DNA from: an uncultured Maribacter sp.
GTDB taxonomy: Bacteria > Bacteroidota > Bacteroidia > Flavobacteriales > Flavobacteriaceae
DNA: 64,000 nt
NCBI RefSeq assembly: GCF_947495965.1
Contig: NZ_CANMBB010000006.1
Span: 151,764-215,763 of the forward strand
Direction: 5' to 3'
Shown: positions 1 to 6,902 of the stretch, in pieces
Layout: each line of letters starts with the position of its first letter
Position numbering within the stretch: the first letter of the stretch is position 1
Notes under the pieces: generated by a model
Seen by the model: the letters and a program-made list of their open reading frames with translations, nothing else
What the model was told of the DNA's origin: nothing
The model's database searches: none
Made by a program: the position numbers and the translations under genes

Positions 1-362
1 TTAGAGCCGCCTTAGAATTACATAAAGATAATAACACTATGAATGTTGTAGAAGACATTTATAACAAGTGTAAGTTGCAAATAACGTCAGAAGATAAAGA
101 TGTAATAAATTATGTAAAAGAATTTTACGCACCTTTTACTGCTTTAGAAATATCTAAGAAAATTGGAGAACTTCTTAGTCCTCCAGAAATAAAAGCTGAT
201 GTAGAAATAATTTACCAAACTATAGAGAGCTTGCATCAAGCATGCCCAAAAAACTTAGGAGATTGGTATTTTACTGGTAATTATCCTACCCCTGGAGGTA
301 ACAGAGTAGTTAACAGAGCTTTTATTAACTTCTACGAAGGAAAAAACGAAAGAGCTTATTAA
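1..362 (+). CDS. purF: Amidophosphoribosyltransferase, C-terminal part (cut by window edge)
   Basis: This is the 3' end of a gene entering from the left edge. The reading frame is open from base 3 (reading RAALELHKDNNT before the first ATG at 39), so that ATG is internal and the visible part is about 119 residues. The tail, with CPKNLGDWYFTGNYPTPGG followed by NRVVNRAFINFYEG, matches my memory of the C-terminal extension of flavobacterial glutamine phosphoribosylpyrophosphate amidotransferases. PurF makes phosphoribosylamine from PRPP and glutamine, the first committed step of purine synthesis. The catalytic Cys and the PRPP loop lie outside the window, so the call rests on the tail alone. 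A long hairpin follows the stop codon. Confidence 0.75.
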   Translation, partial: RAALELHKDNNTMNVVEDIYNKCKLQITSEDKDVINYVKEFYAPFTALEISKKIGELLSPPEIKADVEIIYQTIESLHQACPKNLGDWYFTGNYPTPGGNRVVNRAFINFYEGKNERAY

Positions 363-364
363 AG

Positions 365-410
365 GTTTTATCGATGAAATGCACGCAATAGTGTATTTCA
401 TCGATAAAAC
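365..410. terminator. Long perfect hairpin after purF
   Basis: A 16-bp perfect inverted repeat (365-380 against 395-410, arm GTTTTATCGATGAAAT) extends inward by four more pairs, one of them G-U, leaving a six-base loop. It begins three bases after the purF stop. The run after it (ATACTTTTC) is a poor U-tract, so it could be a terminator, an mRNA 3'-end stabiliser or a mobile palindromic repeat. The structure is certain; the role is not. Confidence 0.6.
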
Positions 411-467
411 ATACTTTTCAACGGCAATATAGTCTCTAAGGTAGCACACAAGACTATTTTAGATATG

Positions 468-536
468 CCATAGCATAAGTAGGTTAAGTTCATGGTAAGA
501 TTTGGGGTAAAGACGGAGCAATGCTTCGTCTTTTTT
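468..536 (+). ncRNA. Candidate small RNA, copy 1
   Basis: The 39-base core is identical to copies 2-4. CCAT at its 5' end can pair with ATGG 24 bases on, enclosing a conserved purine-rich loop. TAAGATTTGGGG follows, then a terminator hairpin AAGACGGAGC-AAT-GCTTCGTCTT (one G-U pair) and a run of six T. A promoter-like TATTTTAG box (455-462) ends five bases before the core. The size, taxon and layout recall the Rfam Flavo-1 motif, but I cannot verify that match. Confidence 0.7.
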
Positions 537-690
537 ATTTTTTATATTATTTCTAATTCCTAGTAATTCCTTCCTCTAAAAACTATAGAAATAAGTCGCT
601 AAAAGCATCATTCTAACCCTTTAACTAAAGATATGGTTGCTTTGTCTAATTCCTTTTTTAACTATACGCCTTTACAGTACTTTTGGAGAA

Positions 691-764
691 CCATAGCATA
701 AGTAGGTTAAGTTCATGGTAAGATTTGGGGAAAAGACGGAGCAATGCTCCGTCTTTTATTTTTT
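691..764 (+). ncRNA. Candidate small RNA, copy 2
   Basis: The core is the same as copy 1 and has the extended pairing ACCAT/ATGGT. The terminator stem AAGACGGAGC/GCTCCGTCTT is fully Watson-Crick here, where copies 1 and 3 have a G-U pair at one position, so the pairing is kept while the base changes. The upstream box TACTTTTG (678-685) ends five bases before the core, with a T-tract 18-19 bases further up acting as a possible -33 element. Confidence 0.75.
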
Positions 765-913
765 ACACTATTTCTAACTTCCTAGTAATTCTTTACCCCT
801 AAAAACTATAGAAATAAGTCCCTAAAAGCATCATTCTAACCCTTTAACTAAAGATATGGTTGCTTTGTCTAATTCCTTTTTTAACTATACGCCTTTACAG
901 TACTTTTGGAGAA

Positions 914-987
914 CCATAGCATAAGTAGGTTAAGTTCATGGTAAGATTTGGGGAAAAGACGGAGCAATGCTTCGTCTTTTATTTTTT
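914..987 (+). ncRNA. Candidate small RNA, copy 3
   Basis: Its core is identical to copies 1, 2 and 4. The terminator stem is 956-965 against 969-978 with a G-U pair as in copy 1, followed by ATTTTTT. The promoter-like TACTTTTG box is at 901-908, again five bases upstream of the core. Confidence 0.75.
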
Positions 988-1136
988 ATACTATTCCTAA
1001 CTTCCTAGTAACTCTTTACCCCTAAAAACTATAGAAATAAGTCCCTAAAAGCATCATTCTAACCCTTTAACTAAAGATATGGTTGCTTTGTCTAATTCCT
1101 TTTTTAACTATACGCCTTTACAGTACTTTTGGAGAA

Positions 1137-1210
1137 CCATAGCATAAGTAGGTTAAGTTCATGGTAAGATTTGGGGAAAAAAGGTAGAGCAATGCTCTGC
1201 CTTTTTTATT
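1137..1210 (+). ncRNA. Candidate small RNA, copy 4
   Basis: The core is identical to copies 1-3, but the terminator stem sequence differs: AAGGTAGAGC (1181-1190) pairs with GCTCTGCCTT (1194-1203). Both arms have changed while the helix and AAT loop are kept, which indicates selection on RNA structure. The upstream TACTTTTG box is at 1124-1131. Beyond the terminator the 223-bp repeat ends and the flanking sequence becomes unique. Confidence 0.75.
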
Positions 1211-1321
1211 GCTGAAAACCAGACATTTAACAAGATAAATCTTTCATTTTGTAGTGTTCCGCTAAAAAAAATTTGTTAAAATTACTTTTTTATGTCCCAC
1301 AATACCAGTAATTTAGTTTCG

Positions 1322-1392
1322 CCATAGCATAAGTAGGTTAAGTTTATGGTAAGATTTGGGACGAAAAGGGTGGAGACTTCTCCGCCCTTTTC
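1322..1392 (+). ncRNA. Candidate small RNA, copy 5 (diverged flanks)
   Basis: The core has a single C-to-T change next to ATGG that adds an A-U pair to the 5' stem (CCATA/TATGG). The terminator stem is unrelated in sequence to the other copies (GGGTGGAG at 1368-1375 against CTCCGCCC) but sits at the same place. The promoter-like box TAATTTAG (1309-1316) is again five bases upstream of the core. The flanks share nothing with the 223-bp repeat, so this copy is older or arrived separately. Confidence 0.7.
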
Positions 1393-1401
1393 TATTATAA
1401 A

Positions 1402-1437
1402 AAAAGCCGCCTTGTTTACAAAAACAAGGCGGCTTTT
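1402..1437. terminator. Bidirectional terminator between RNA array and sod
   Basis: A strong hairpin, AAAGCCGCCTTGTTT with its exact complement and a four-base loop, has A-runs on the left and T-runs on the right, so it can end transcription from both directions. It lies 36 bases past the sod stop codon. Confidence 0.9.
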
Positions 1438-1472
1438 AATTTGATTACTATAGTGTTACCTATATAAGTATC

Positions 1473-2081
1473 TTATTTATTTGCTTCATATAAAGCAGAA
1501 ACTTTATCCCAATTAATTACATTAAAAAATGCATTAACGTAATCTGGTCTTCTATTTTGGTAATTTAGGTAGTATGCGTGTTCCCATACATCTAAACCTA
1601 AAATAGGAAAACCACCACAACCAGTTTCTGGCATTAATGGGTTGTCTTGGTTTGGTGTAGAACAAACTTCTACTTTACCTCCTTTATGTACACAAAGCCA
1701 TGCCCAACCAGAACCAAATCTTGTTCCAGCTGCACTACTAAATTTATTTTTAAACTCTTCAAAAGAACCAAAAGCAGAAGTTATAGCATTAGCTAATTCT
1801 CCTTTAGGCTCACCACCCCCGTTAGGAGAAAGTATTTCCCAAAATAAAGAATGGTTATAAAAACCACCTCCATTATTTCTTACAGCTCCATTAGACATAT
1901 CTAAAGTTGCAAGAATATCATCAATAGATTTTCCTTCTAAAGCAGTACCCTCAATAGCACCATTTAATTTAGTTGTGTAACCGTTATGATGCTTAGTATG
2001 GTGTATTTCCATAGTTCTTGCATCAATATGTGGTTCTAACGCATCATAAGCGTAAGGTAGTTTTGGTAGTTCAAAAGCCAT
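1473..2081 (-). CDS. sod: Superoxide dismutase, Mn/Fe family
   Basis: A 202-residue iron/manganese superoxide dismutase, which converts superoxide to oxygen and hydrogen peroxide. The four metal ligands are visible: His27, His77 (in NHSLFW), Asp164 and His168 (in DVWEHAYY). Gly-rich [10 protein letters not shown] and Gln145 in NQDNPLM are the positions that usually mark Mn-type rather than Fe-type enzymes, but a cambialistic enzyme is possible. There is no signal peptide, so it is cytoplasmic. The length is normal for the family. It is monocistronic, with a good promoter upstream and a strong terminator downstream, and divergent from the addA-like gene. Confidence 0.95.
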   Translation of the reverse strand: MAFELPKLPYAYDALEPHIDARTMEIHHTKHHNGYTTKLNGAIEGTALEGKSIDDILATLDMSNGAVRNNGGGFYNHSLFWEILSPNGGGEPKGELANAITSAFGSFEEFKNKFSSAAGTRFGSGWAWLCVHKGGKVEVCSTPNQDNPLMPETGCGGFPILGLDVWEHAYYLNYQNRRPDYVNAFFNVINWDKVSALYEANK

Positions 2082-2115
2082 AATTTCTATATTTTTATTA
2101 ATTAATTTCCTATAT

Positions 2116-2146
2116 CAAATTTACTGTTTTTAAGTGTCACATTCAA
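2116..2146 (-). promoter_or_regulatory. sod promoter, Bacteroidota type
   Basis: On the minus strand TTG, then 20 bases, then TAAATTTG, matching the Bacteroidota primary-sigma consensus (TTG, 17-23 bases, TAnnTTTG). The -7 box ends about 34 bases before the sod start. Confidence 0.75.
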
Positions 2147-2153
2147 TTAATTC

Positions 2154-2187
2154 TTTGTTAAGAACTATACATAATTTTGTACTTTGC
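2154..2187 (+). promoter_or_regulatory. Promoter of the addA-like gene
   Basis: TTTG at 2154-2157, 22 bases, then TACTTTGC at 2180-2187. An alternative -7 box TAATTTTG overlaps at 2172-2179. The first choice puts the transcript start within about ten bases of the TTG start at 2200, so the mRNA would have almost no leader. Confidence 0.5.
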
Positions 2188-2199
2188 ATATAAAACACA

Positions 2200-5100
2200 T
2201 TGCAAGAAGCTTCTTATAAAATATATAATGCCTCCGCAGGTTCCGGAAAAACCTATGTACTTTCTAAAGAATACATAAAAACCATACTATCATCAACACA
2301 TTCTTTTAAACAAATACTTGCTATAACATTTACAAATAAAGCTGTAAATGAAATGAAACAGCGTATTGTTCAAAGTTTATTTGAGTTTAGTAAAACTAAA
2401 TCTATAAAGGAGGCATCGGCTATGTTTATAGATATTACAAAAGAGTTAAATATAGATGCTAATGCGTTACAAGAAAAGAGTAAAAAAATTTTAAAAAATA
2501 TTCTACATAATTACGCCTTTTTTGATATTTCTACCATAGATAAATTTACACACAGACTTATACGTACTTTTGCCAAAGATTTAAAATTGCCCCAAAATTT
2601 TGAAGTTGTTTTAGACACTTCTCTATTATTAGATGAAGCCGTGTCTTCTTTAATAAACAAGGCTGGTTCTAATAAAAAGCTCACCAAAGTACTTTTAGAT
2701 TTTGCAATTGAAAAGATAGATGAGGATAAAAGTTGGGATATTGCTATAGATTTAAACAAAATAGGGAAACTACTTTTTAATGAAAATCAAGCAAAACATT
2801 TAGATGCGCTTAAATCAAAAAGTTTAGATGATTTTTTAAAACTAAAGAAAGATTTAGTACAAGAAATTTCTAAAATAGAGACTGATGTTAAAGATGTAGC
2901 AAAAAACACCTTGCTTTTAATACAAGAATCGGGATTTGAGTTCAGTGATTTTCCAAGAGCAACTCTTCCTAATCATTTTAAAAAAATTGAAGAAGATATA
3001 TTTGAACCTAGCAAACTATATAATAATAAGTTAGAACAAAATTTAATAGATAACGAAATAGTAAAAAAAACTATTTCTAAACCTACAGAAGAGTTTTCTA
3101 AGCAAATATTAGAATGCTACACCGCTATAAAAAAGCTTTTATACTCCAGAGCTTTTTATAAAAATGCATATAAAAATTTAGTCCCCTTAACAGTTTTAAA
3201 TGCTATACAGCAAGAAGTAAAAAACATACAAAAAGAAAAAGACCAGTTATCTATATCTGAATTTAATACAATAATTTCTAATGAAATAAAAAACCAACCT
3301 GCTCCTTTTATCTATGAAAGGTTAGGAGAAAAATATAGACATTATTTTGTAGATGAATTTCAAGATACTTCTGAGATGCAATGGAATAACTTAACACCAT
3401 TAATGAGTAATGCTTTAGAAAGTGAAGATTTATCTGGGAAAACTGGCTCCTTATTTTTAGTTGGTGATGCTAAACAAGCAATATATAGATGGCGAGGAGG
3501 AAAAGCAGAACAATTTTTAAACCTAGCAAATAATAAAGCAAATCCTTTTGTTATACCTGCAAACATTAACAGCCTCCCTAATAATTATCGTAGTTATGAA
3601 GAGATAATACAGTTTAATAATTCTTTTTTTACAACTACTAGTCCTTTTTTAAATAACACCTCCTATAAAGACTTGTTTGTCCAGGGAAATAAACAAGGTA
3701 GTAATACCAAAAAAGGAGGTTTAGTTTCTCTTACCTTTTTAGAAGAAGAAAATAGTGAAGATGAAAATTACTGTGAAAAAGTACTAGACACAATACATAG
3801 CGTAAAAAAAGAAGGCTATAATTATAATGATATTTGTATAATTACCAGAAAGAAAAAACATGGTATTTTAATTGCTGATTTTTTAATGCAACATAAAATT
3901 CCAATAGTATCTTCAGAAAGCTTACTTCTTAAAAATAGTCCAAAAGTTCTTTTCTTAATATCCCTCTTAAAATATAGTTTACAACCAGATGATTTAGAAA
4001 ACAACTATTTATTACTTCACTTTTTATCTCAGAACAAAAAAAATAAACACAATTATATTGCATCCAATATAAAAAGGATACAAGAACTATTTAAAAAGAA
4101 TTTTAATTACAACACATCTCTAATAGAACAATCCTCTGTTTATGATACCGTAGAGTATGCCATTAAACAATTTAAATTAGTGGAGAGTTCTGATGCTTAC
4201 ATAAACTATTTTTTAGATGTTGTGTTAGAAGTAGAACAACAAAATAGTGCAGATCTGCAAACTTTTTTAAACTATTGGACTAAAAAAGAAGATTCTCTTA
4301 GTATTAGTGCTCCCGAAACAATGAATGCTGTACAAATAATGACAGTTCATAAATCTAAAGGTTTAGAGTTTAATATTGTTATTTTCCCTTTTGCAACCAC
4401 TAATTTTAATGAAGAAATAGACCCCAAGCTTTGGTTACCAAACACACTAAAAACATCTGAGAATTTTAAAGAACTATTAATTAGTAAAAAACAAGAAGTT
4501 ATTCATTATAATACTACTGCAGAGCAACTATATAATGATGAAGAACATAAGTTAGAGCTAGATGCTTTTAATGTTCTTTATGTAGCACTAACCAGAGCAG
4601 TTAAAGCCTTATATATATTTACTAAGAAAGACCTTAATAAAGATGGTAGTTATAAAAAAACATCCTATTCTGGAATGTTTATAGATTACTTAAATCAAAA
4701 AAATCTTTGGAACCTTGATACCTTGGAGTATAATTTTGGTAAACTGCCAGATAATAAAGAAATAGATACTATAAATACATTAAACAGTATACCTTATATA
4801 TATACCGAAAAAGACCGGCCAAGTTTTAATATAATTACAACATCTGGCATGCTTTGGGATACTTCTAGGGAAGACGCTATTAATACTGGAAACCTATACC
4901 ATAATATATTAAGCAGTATAGAAACTAAAGAAGATGTAAGCAACGCAGTTAATAAAGCTATTACCGCTGGAGAAATAAATAACGAAGATGTAGAAGTAGT
5001 TACTAATAAACTAAAAGAAATAATTAATCACCCAGAATTACAAGATTTTTATGAGGGCAATATCATAGTTAGTAACGAAAAAGAGATAATTACAAAAGAA

Positions 5101-5298
5101 GGAAAACTATTAAGGCCAGATAGGGTAACCATAAATAATAAAGAAGCAACGGTTATAGATTACAAAACTGGAAAGAAAAACCCACGATATTACCAACAAG
5201 TTTATGAATATTGTGATGCTCTTAAAGATATGGGCTTTCAAATAAAAAATAAAATTATTATATATATAAATGATAAAATAGAAATAGAATATATATAA
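2200..5298 (+). CDS. addA: UvrD/RecB-type helicase-nuclease (AddA-like)
   Basis: A 1032-residue superfamily 1 helicase fused to a C-terminal PD-(D/E)XK nuclease, the layout of AddA/RecB, which processes double-strand ends for recombination. Walker A is SAGSGKT with Lys17, Walker B is VDEFQDTS near residue 385, motif III is VGDAKQAIYRWRGG, and the UvrD C-terminal motifs TVHKSKGLEF and LYVALTRA are present. The nuclease signature is RPDR (Asp974) followed by IDYKTGK (Asp987, Lys989). The start is TTG because Walker A begins only nine residues in and no ATG precedes it. An AddB-like partner lies at 6903, separated by an OmpA gene. It is often annotated only as a UvrD-helicase domain protein. Confidence 0.88.
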   Translation: MQEASYKIYNASAGSGKTYVLSKEYIKTILSSTHSFKQILAITFTNKAVNEMKQRIVQSLFEFSKTKSIKEASAMFIDITKELNIDANALQEKSKKILKNILHNYAFFDISTIDKFTHRLIRTFAKDLKLPQNFEVVLDTSLLLDEAVSSLINKAGSNKKLTKVLLDFAIEKIDEDKSWDIAIDLNKIGKLLFNENQAKHLDALKSKSLDDFLKLKKDLVQEISKIETDVKDVAKNTLLLIQESGFEFSDFPRATLPNHFKKIEEDIFEPSKLYNNKLEQNLIDNEIVKKTISKPTEEFSKQILECYTAIKKLLYSRAFYKNAYKNLVPLTVLNAIQQEVKNIQKEKDQLSISEFNTIISNEIKNQPAPFIYERLGEKYRHYFVDEFQDTSEMQWNNLTPLMSNALESEDLSGKTGSLFLVGDAKQAIYRWRGGKAEQFLNLANNKANPFVIPANINSLPNNYRSYEEIIQFNNSFFTTTSPFLNNTSYKDLFVQGNKQGSNTKKGGLVSLTFLEEENSEDENYCEKVLDTIHSVKKEGYNYNDICIITRKKKHGILIADFLMQHKIPIVSSESLLLKNSPKVLFLISLLKYSLQPDDLENNYLLLHFLSQNKKNKHNYIASNIKRIQELFKKNFNYNTSLIEQSSVYDTVEYAIKQFKLVESSDAYINYFLDVVLEVEQQNSADLQTFLNYWTKKEDSLSISAPETMNAVQIMTVHKSKGLEFNIVIFPFATTNFNEEIDPKLWLPNTLKTSENFKELLISKKQEVIHYNTTAEQLYNDEEHKLELDAFNVLYVALTRAVKALYIFTKKDLNKDGSYKKTSYSGMFIDYLNQKNLWNLDTLEYNFGKLPDNKEIDTINTLNSIPYIYTEKDRPSFNIITTSGMLWDTSREDAINTGNLYHNILSSIETKEDVSNAVNKAITAGEINNEDVEVVTNKLKEIINHPELQDFYEGNIIVSNEKEIITKEGKLLRPDRVTINNKEATVIDYKTGKKNPRYYQQVYEYCDALKDMGFQIKNKIIIYINDKIEIEYI

Positions 5299-5424
5299 CG
5301 CTATGGTACTCACGCACATATATTTAGCAATAATATGAAGCAAACTACTACAAGAATAATGTTAAAATTCGACAAAATGTATGCTTTTTTCTATAAAAAG
5401 CGTTAAAAAAAATAGGAAATTGAT

Positions 5425-5455
5425 TTTGTTAATAATATTTAACAACTTACATTTG
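5425..5455 (+). promoter_or_regulatory. Strong promoter of the OmpA-family gene
   Basis: TTTG (5425-5428), 19 bases, then TACATTTG followed by C (5448-5456) is a full match to the Bacteroidota consensus. The leader to the ATG at 5484 is about 20-25 bases. Confidence 0.8.
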
Positions 5456-5483
5456 CAGCTAATAAACACTTAAACTTAAAAAT

Positions 5484-6836
5484 TTGAACATGAAACATCT
5501 TAGCAAATTATTGGTTGTTGCTCTACTTGTTGTAGGTTTTAACAACATACAAGCGCAAGACGAAAATAACCCATGGCAGGTTACTTTTGGGGTTAATGCA
5601 GTTGACGTATACCCTACAGGTGATTTTGAAGGGAGTTCTTTTGGAAATGAGCTTTTTAATGCAACTGACCACTGGAACATATTACCATCTATCTCTTACA
5701 TAGGAGTATCTAAAAATGTTGGTGGCGGTTTCTCTGTTGGAGCTAAAGGTTCTTTAAACAAAATTAGCAAGTGGGGAGATACTTCAGTTGATGATTTATC
5801 TTACTATGGTATAGATGGTACTATTAAGTACAACTTCTTACAAAACAAATGTATTGACCCATTCGCTGAAATAGGTGGTGGTTATTCTTGGATTGATGAA
5901 GTAGGTGCTGGTACTGCAAATGGTGGTGTTGGTATTAACTTTTGGTTCACAGAAAACATTGGTCTTACTGTTCAATCTACATATAAGCACTCTTTTGAAG
6001 ATTACTTAGTATCTCACTGGCAACATATGGCTGGTATAGCTATTAAATTTGGTGGTACTGATACAGATGGTGATGGTGTTTATGACAAAGATGATGCTTG
6101 TCCAGAAGTTGCTGGTTTAGAAGCTTTCAACGGTTGTCCTGATGCTGATGGCGATGGTATTGAAGACAGTAAAGATGCTTGTCCTAACGCTGCTGGTACT
6201 AAAGAAATGAATGGTTGTCCTGATTCTGACGGTGACGGTGTTGCTGATAAAGATGATGCTTGTCCAGAAGTTGCTGGTTTAGCTGCTTTAGCTGGTTGTC
6301 CTGATGCTGACGGTGATGGTGTTGCTGATAAAGATGACGAATGTCCTCAAGAAGCAGGTCCTGCTGAAAATAAAGGTTGTCCTTGGGCTGATAAAGATGG
6401 TGATAGCGTTTTAGATAAAGACGATGCTTGTCCTGAAGTTGCTGGTACTGTTGCTAACAATGGTTGTCCTGAAGTAACTGAAGAAGTTCAGAAGCAATTA
6501 AATGAATATGCAAGAACTATCTTATTTGATACTGGTAAATCTTCTATCAAAGCAGAATCTACTGCTGTTATGGTTGATATTATCACAATCTTAGCGGAGT
6601 ACCCGACTGCTAAATTTACAGTAGAAGGTCATACAGACAGCGTTGGTAGTGCTAAATTAAACCAAAAATTATCTGATTCTAGAGCTAATTCAGTTCGTGA
6701 TTTCTTAATTGATAAAGGAATTGGTTCTGATAGATTAACTGCTATTGGATACGGAGAAGATAAGCCTATAGCTACTAACAATACTAGAGCTGGTAGAAAA
6801 TCTAACAGAAGAGTTGAAATTAACTTAGTTAAATAA
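5484..6836 (+). CDS. OmpA-family outer-membrane protein with TSP3 repeats
   Basis: A 450-residue outer-membrane protein. A signal peptide (residues 1-24, ending NNIQAQ) precedes an eight-strand-type beta-barrel region (about 25-190). Five calcium-binding thrombospondin type 3 repeats of the form DxDGDGVxDxxDACP follow (about 193-325), then an OmpA peptidoglycan-binding domain (about 340-450) with [21 protein letters not shown] and [10 protein letters not shown]. It anchors the outer membrane to the cell wall. A consensus promoter and a strongly T-ending, repetitive codon choice unlike the neighbours point to high expression. It sits between the two halves of the presumed AddAB enzyme, has its own promoter and terminator, and so is probably not functionally tied to them. 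Confidence 0.95.
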   Translation: MNMKHLSKLLVVALLVVGFNNIQAQDENNPWQVTFGVNAVDVYPTGDFEGSSFGNELFNATDHWNILPSISYIGVSKNVGGGFSVGAKGSLNKISKWGDTSVDDLSYYGIDGTIKYNFLQNKCIDPFAEIGGGYSWIDEVGAGTANGGVGINFWFTENIGLTVQSTYKHSFEDYLVSHWQHMAGIAIKFGGTDTDGDGVYDKDDACPEVAGLEAFNGCPDADGDGIEDSKDACPNAAGTKEMNGCPDSDGDGVADKDDACPEVAGLAALAGCPDADGDGVADKDDECPQEAGPAENKGCPWADKDGDSVLDKDDACPEVAGTVANNGCPEVTEEVQKQLNEYARTILFDTGKSSIKAESTAVMVDIITILAEYPTAKFTVEGHTDSVGSAKLNQKLSDSRANSVRDFLIDKGIGSDRLTAIGYGEDKPIATNNTRAGRKSNRRVEINLVK

Positions 6837-6864
6837 GAAGATTTAACACTCTTTATTATAATAT

Positions 6865-6892
6865 AAAGCTCCGCAATTGCGGAGCTTTTTTT
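6865..6892 (+). terminator. Terminator after the OmpA gene
   Basis: AGCTCCGC-AATT-GCGGAGCT forms a perfect eight-pair stem followed by TTTTTT. It ends the OmpA transcript 10 bases before the next gene, whose promoter must therefore lie inside or very near it unless there is readthrough. Confidence 0.92.
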
Positions 6893-6902
6893 ATATTTAA
6901 AA

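Larger units (their letters stand above)
468..1206 (+). repeat. Tandem 223-bp repeat carrying small-RNA units
   Basis: The motif CCATAGCATAAGTAGG begins at 468, 691, 914 and 1137, exactly 223 bases apart each time; the flanking DNA is repeated too, with a few point differences. There are three full units (468-690, 691-913, 914-1136) and the start of a fourth. Each unit ends with a promoter-like box and opens with a structured RNA plus terminator. A fifth copy of the RNA core at 1322 lies in unrelated flanks, 185 bases further on. No reading frame is conserved between units. The repeat explains most of the gene-less stretch 363-1472. Confidence 0.93.

Noticed and set aside
468..1206. CRISPR array
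   Set aside because: Repeat unit is 223 bp, the spacers are themselves conserved, and there are no cas genes.
468..1206. Integron cassettes or IS-element ends
   Set aside because: No integrase or transposase, no coding frame in the units, and each unit has the promoter-RNA-terminator layout of a gene.
5335..5406. 23-codon frame between the AddA-like and OmpA genes
   Set aside because: No convincing ribosome site, no hydrophobic or conserved pattern; probably chance in AT-rich DNA.
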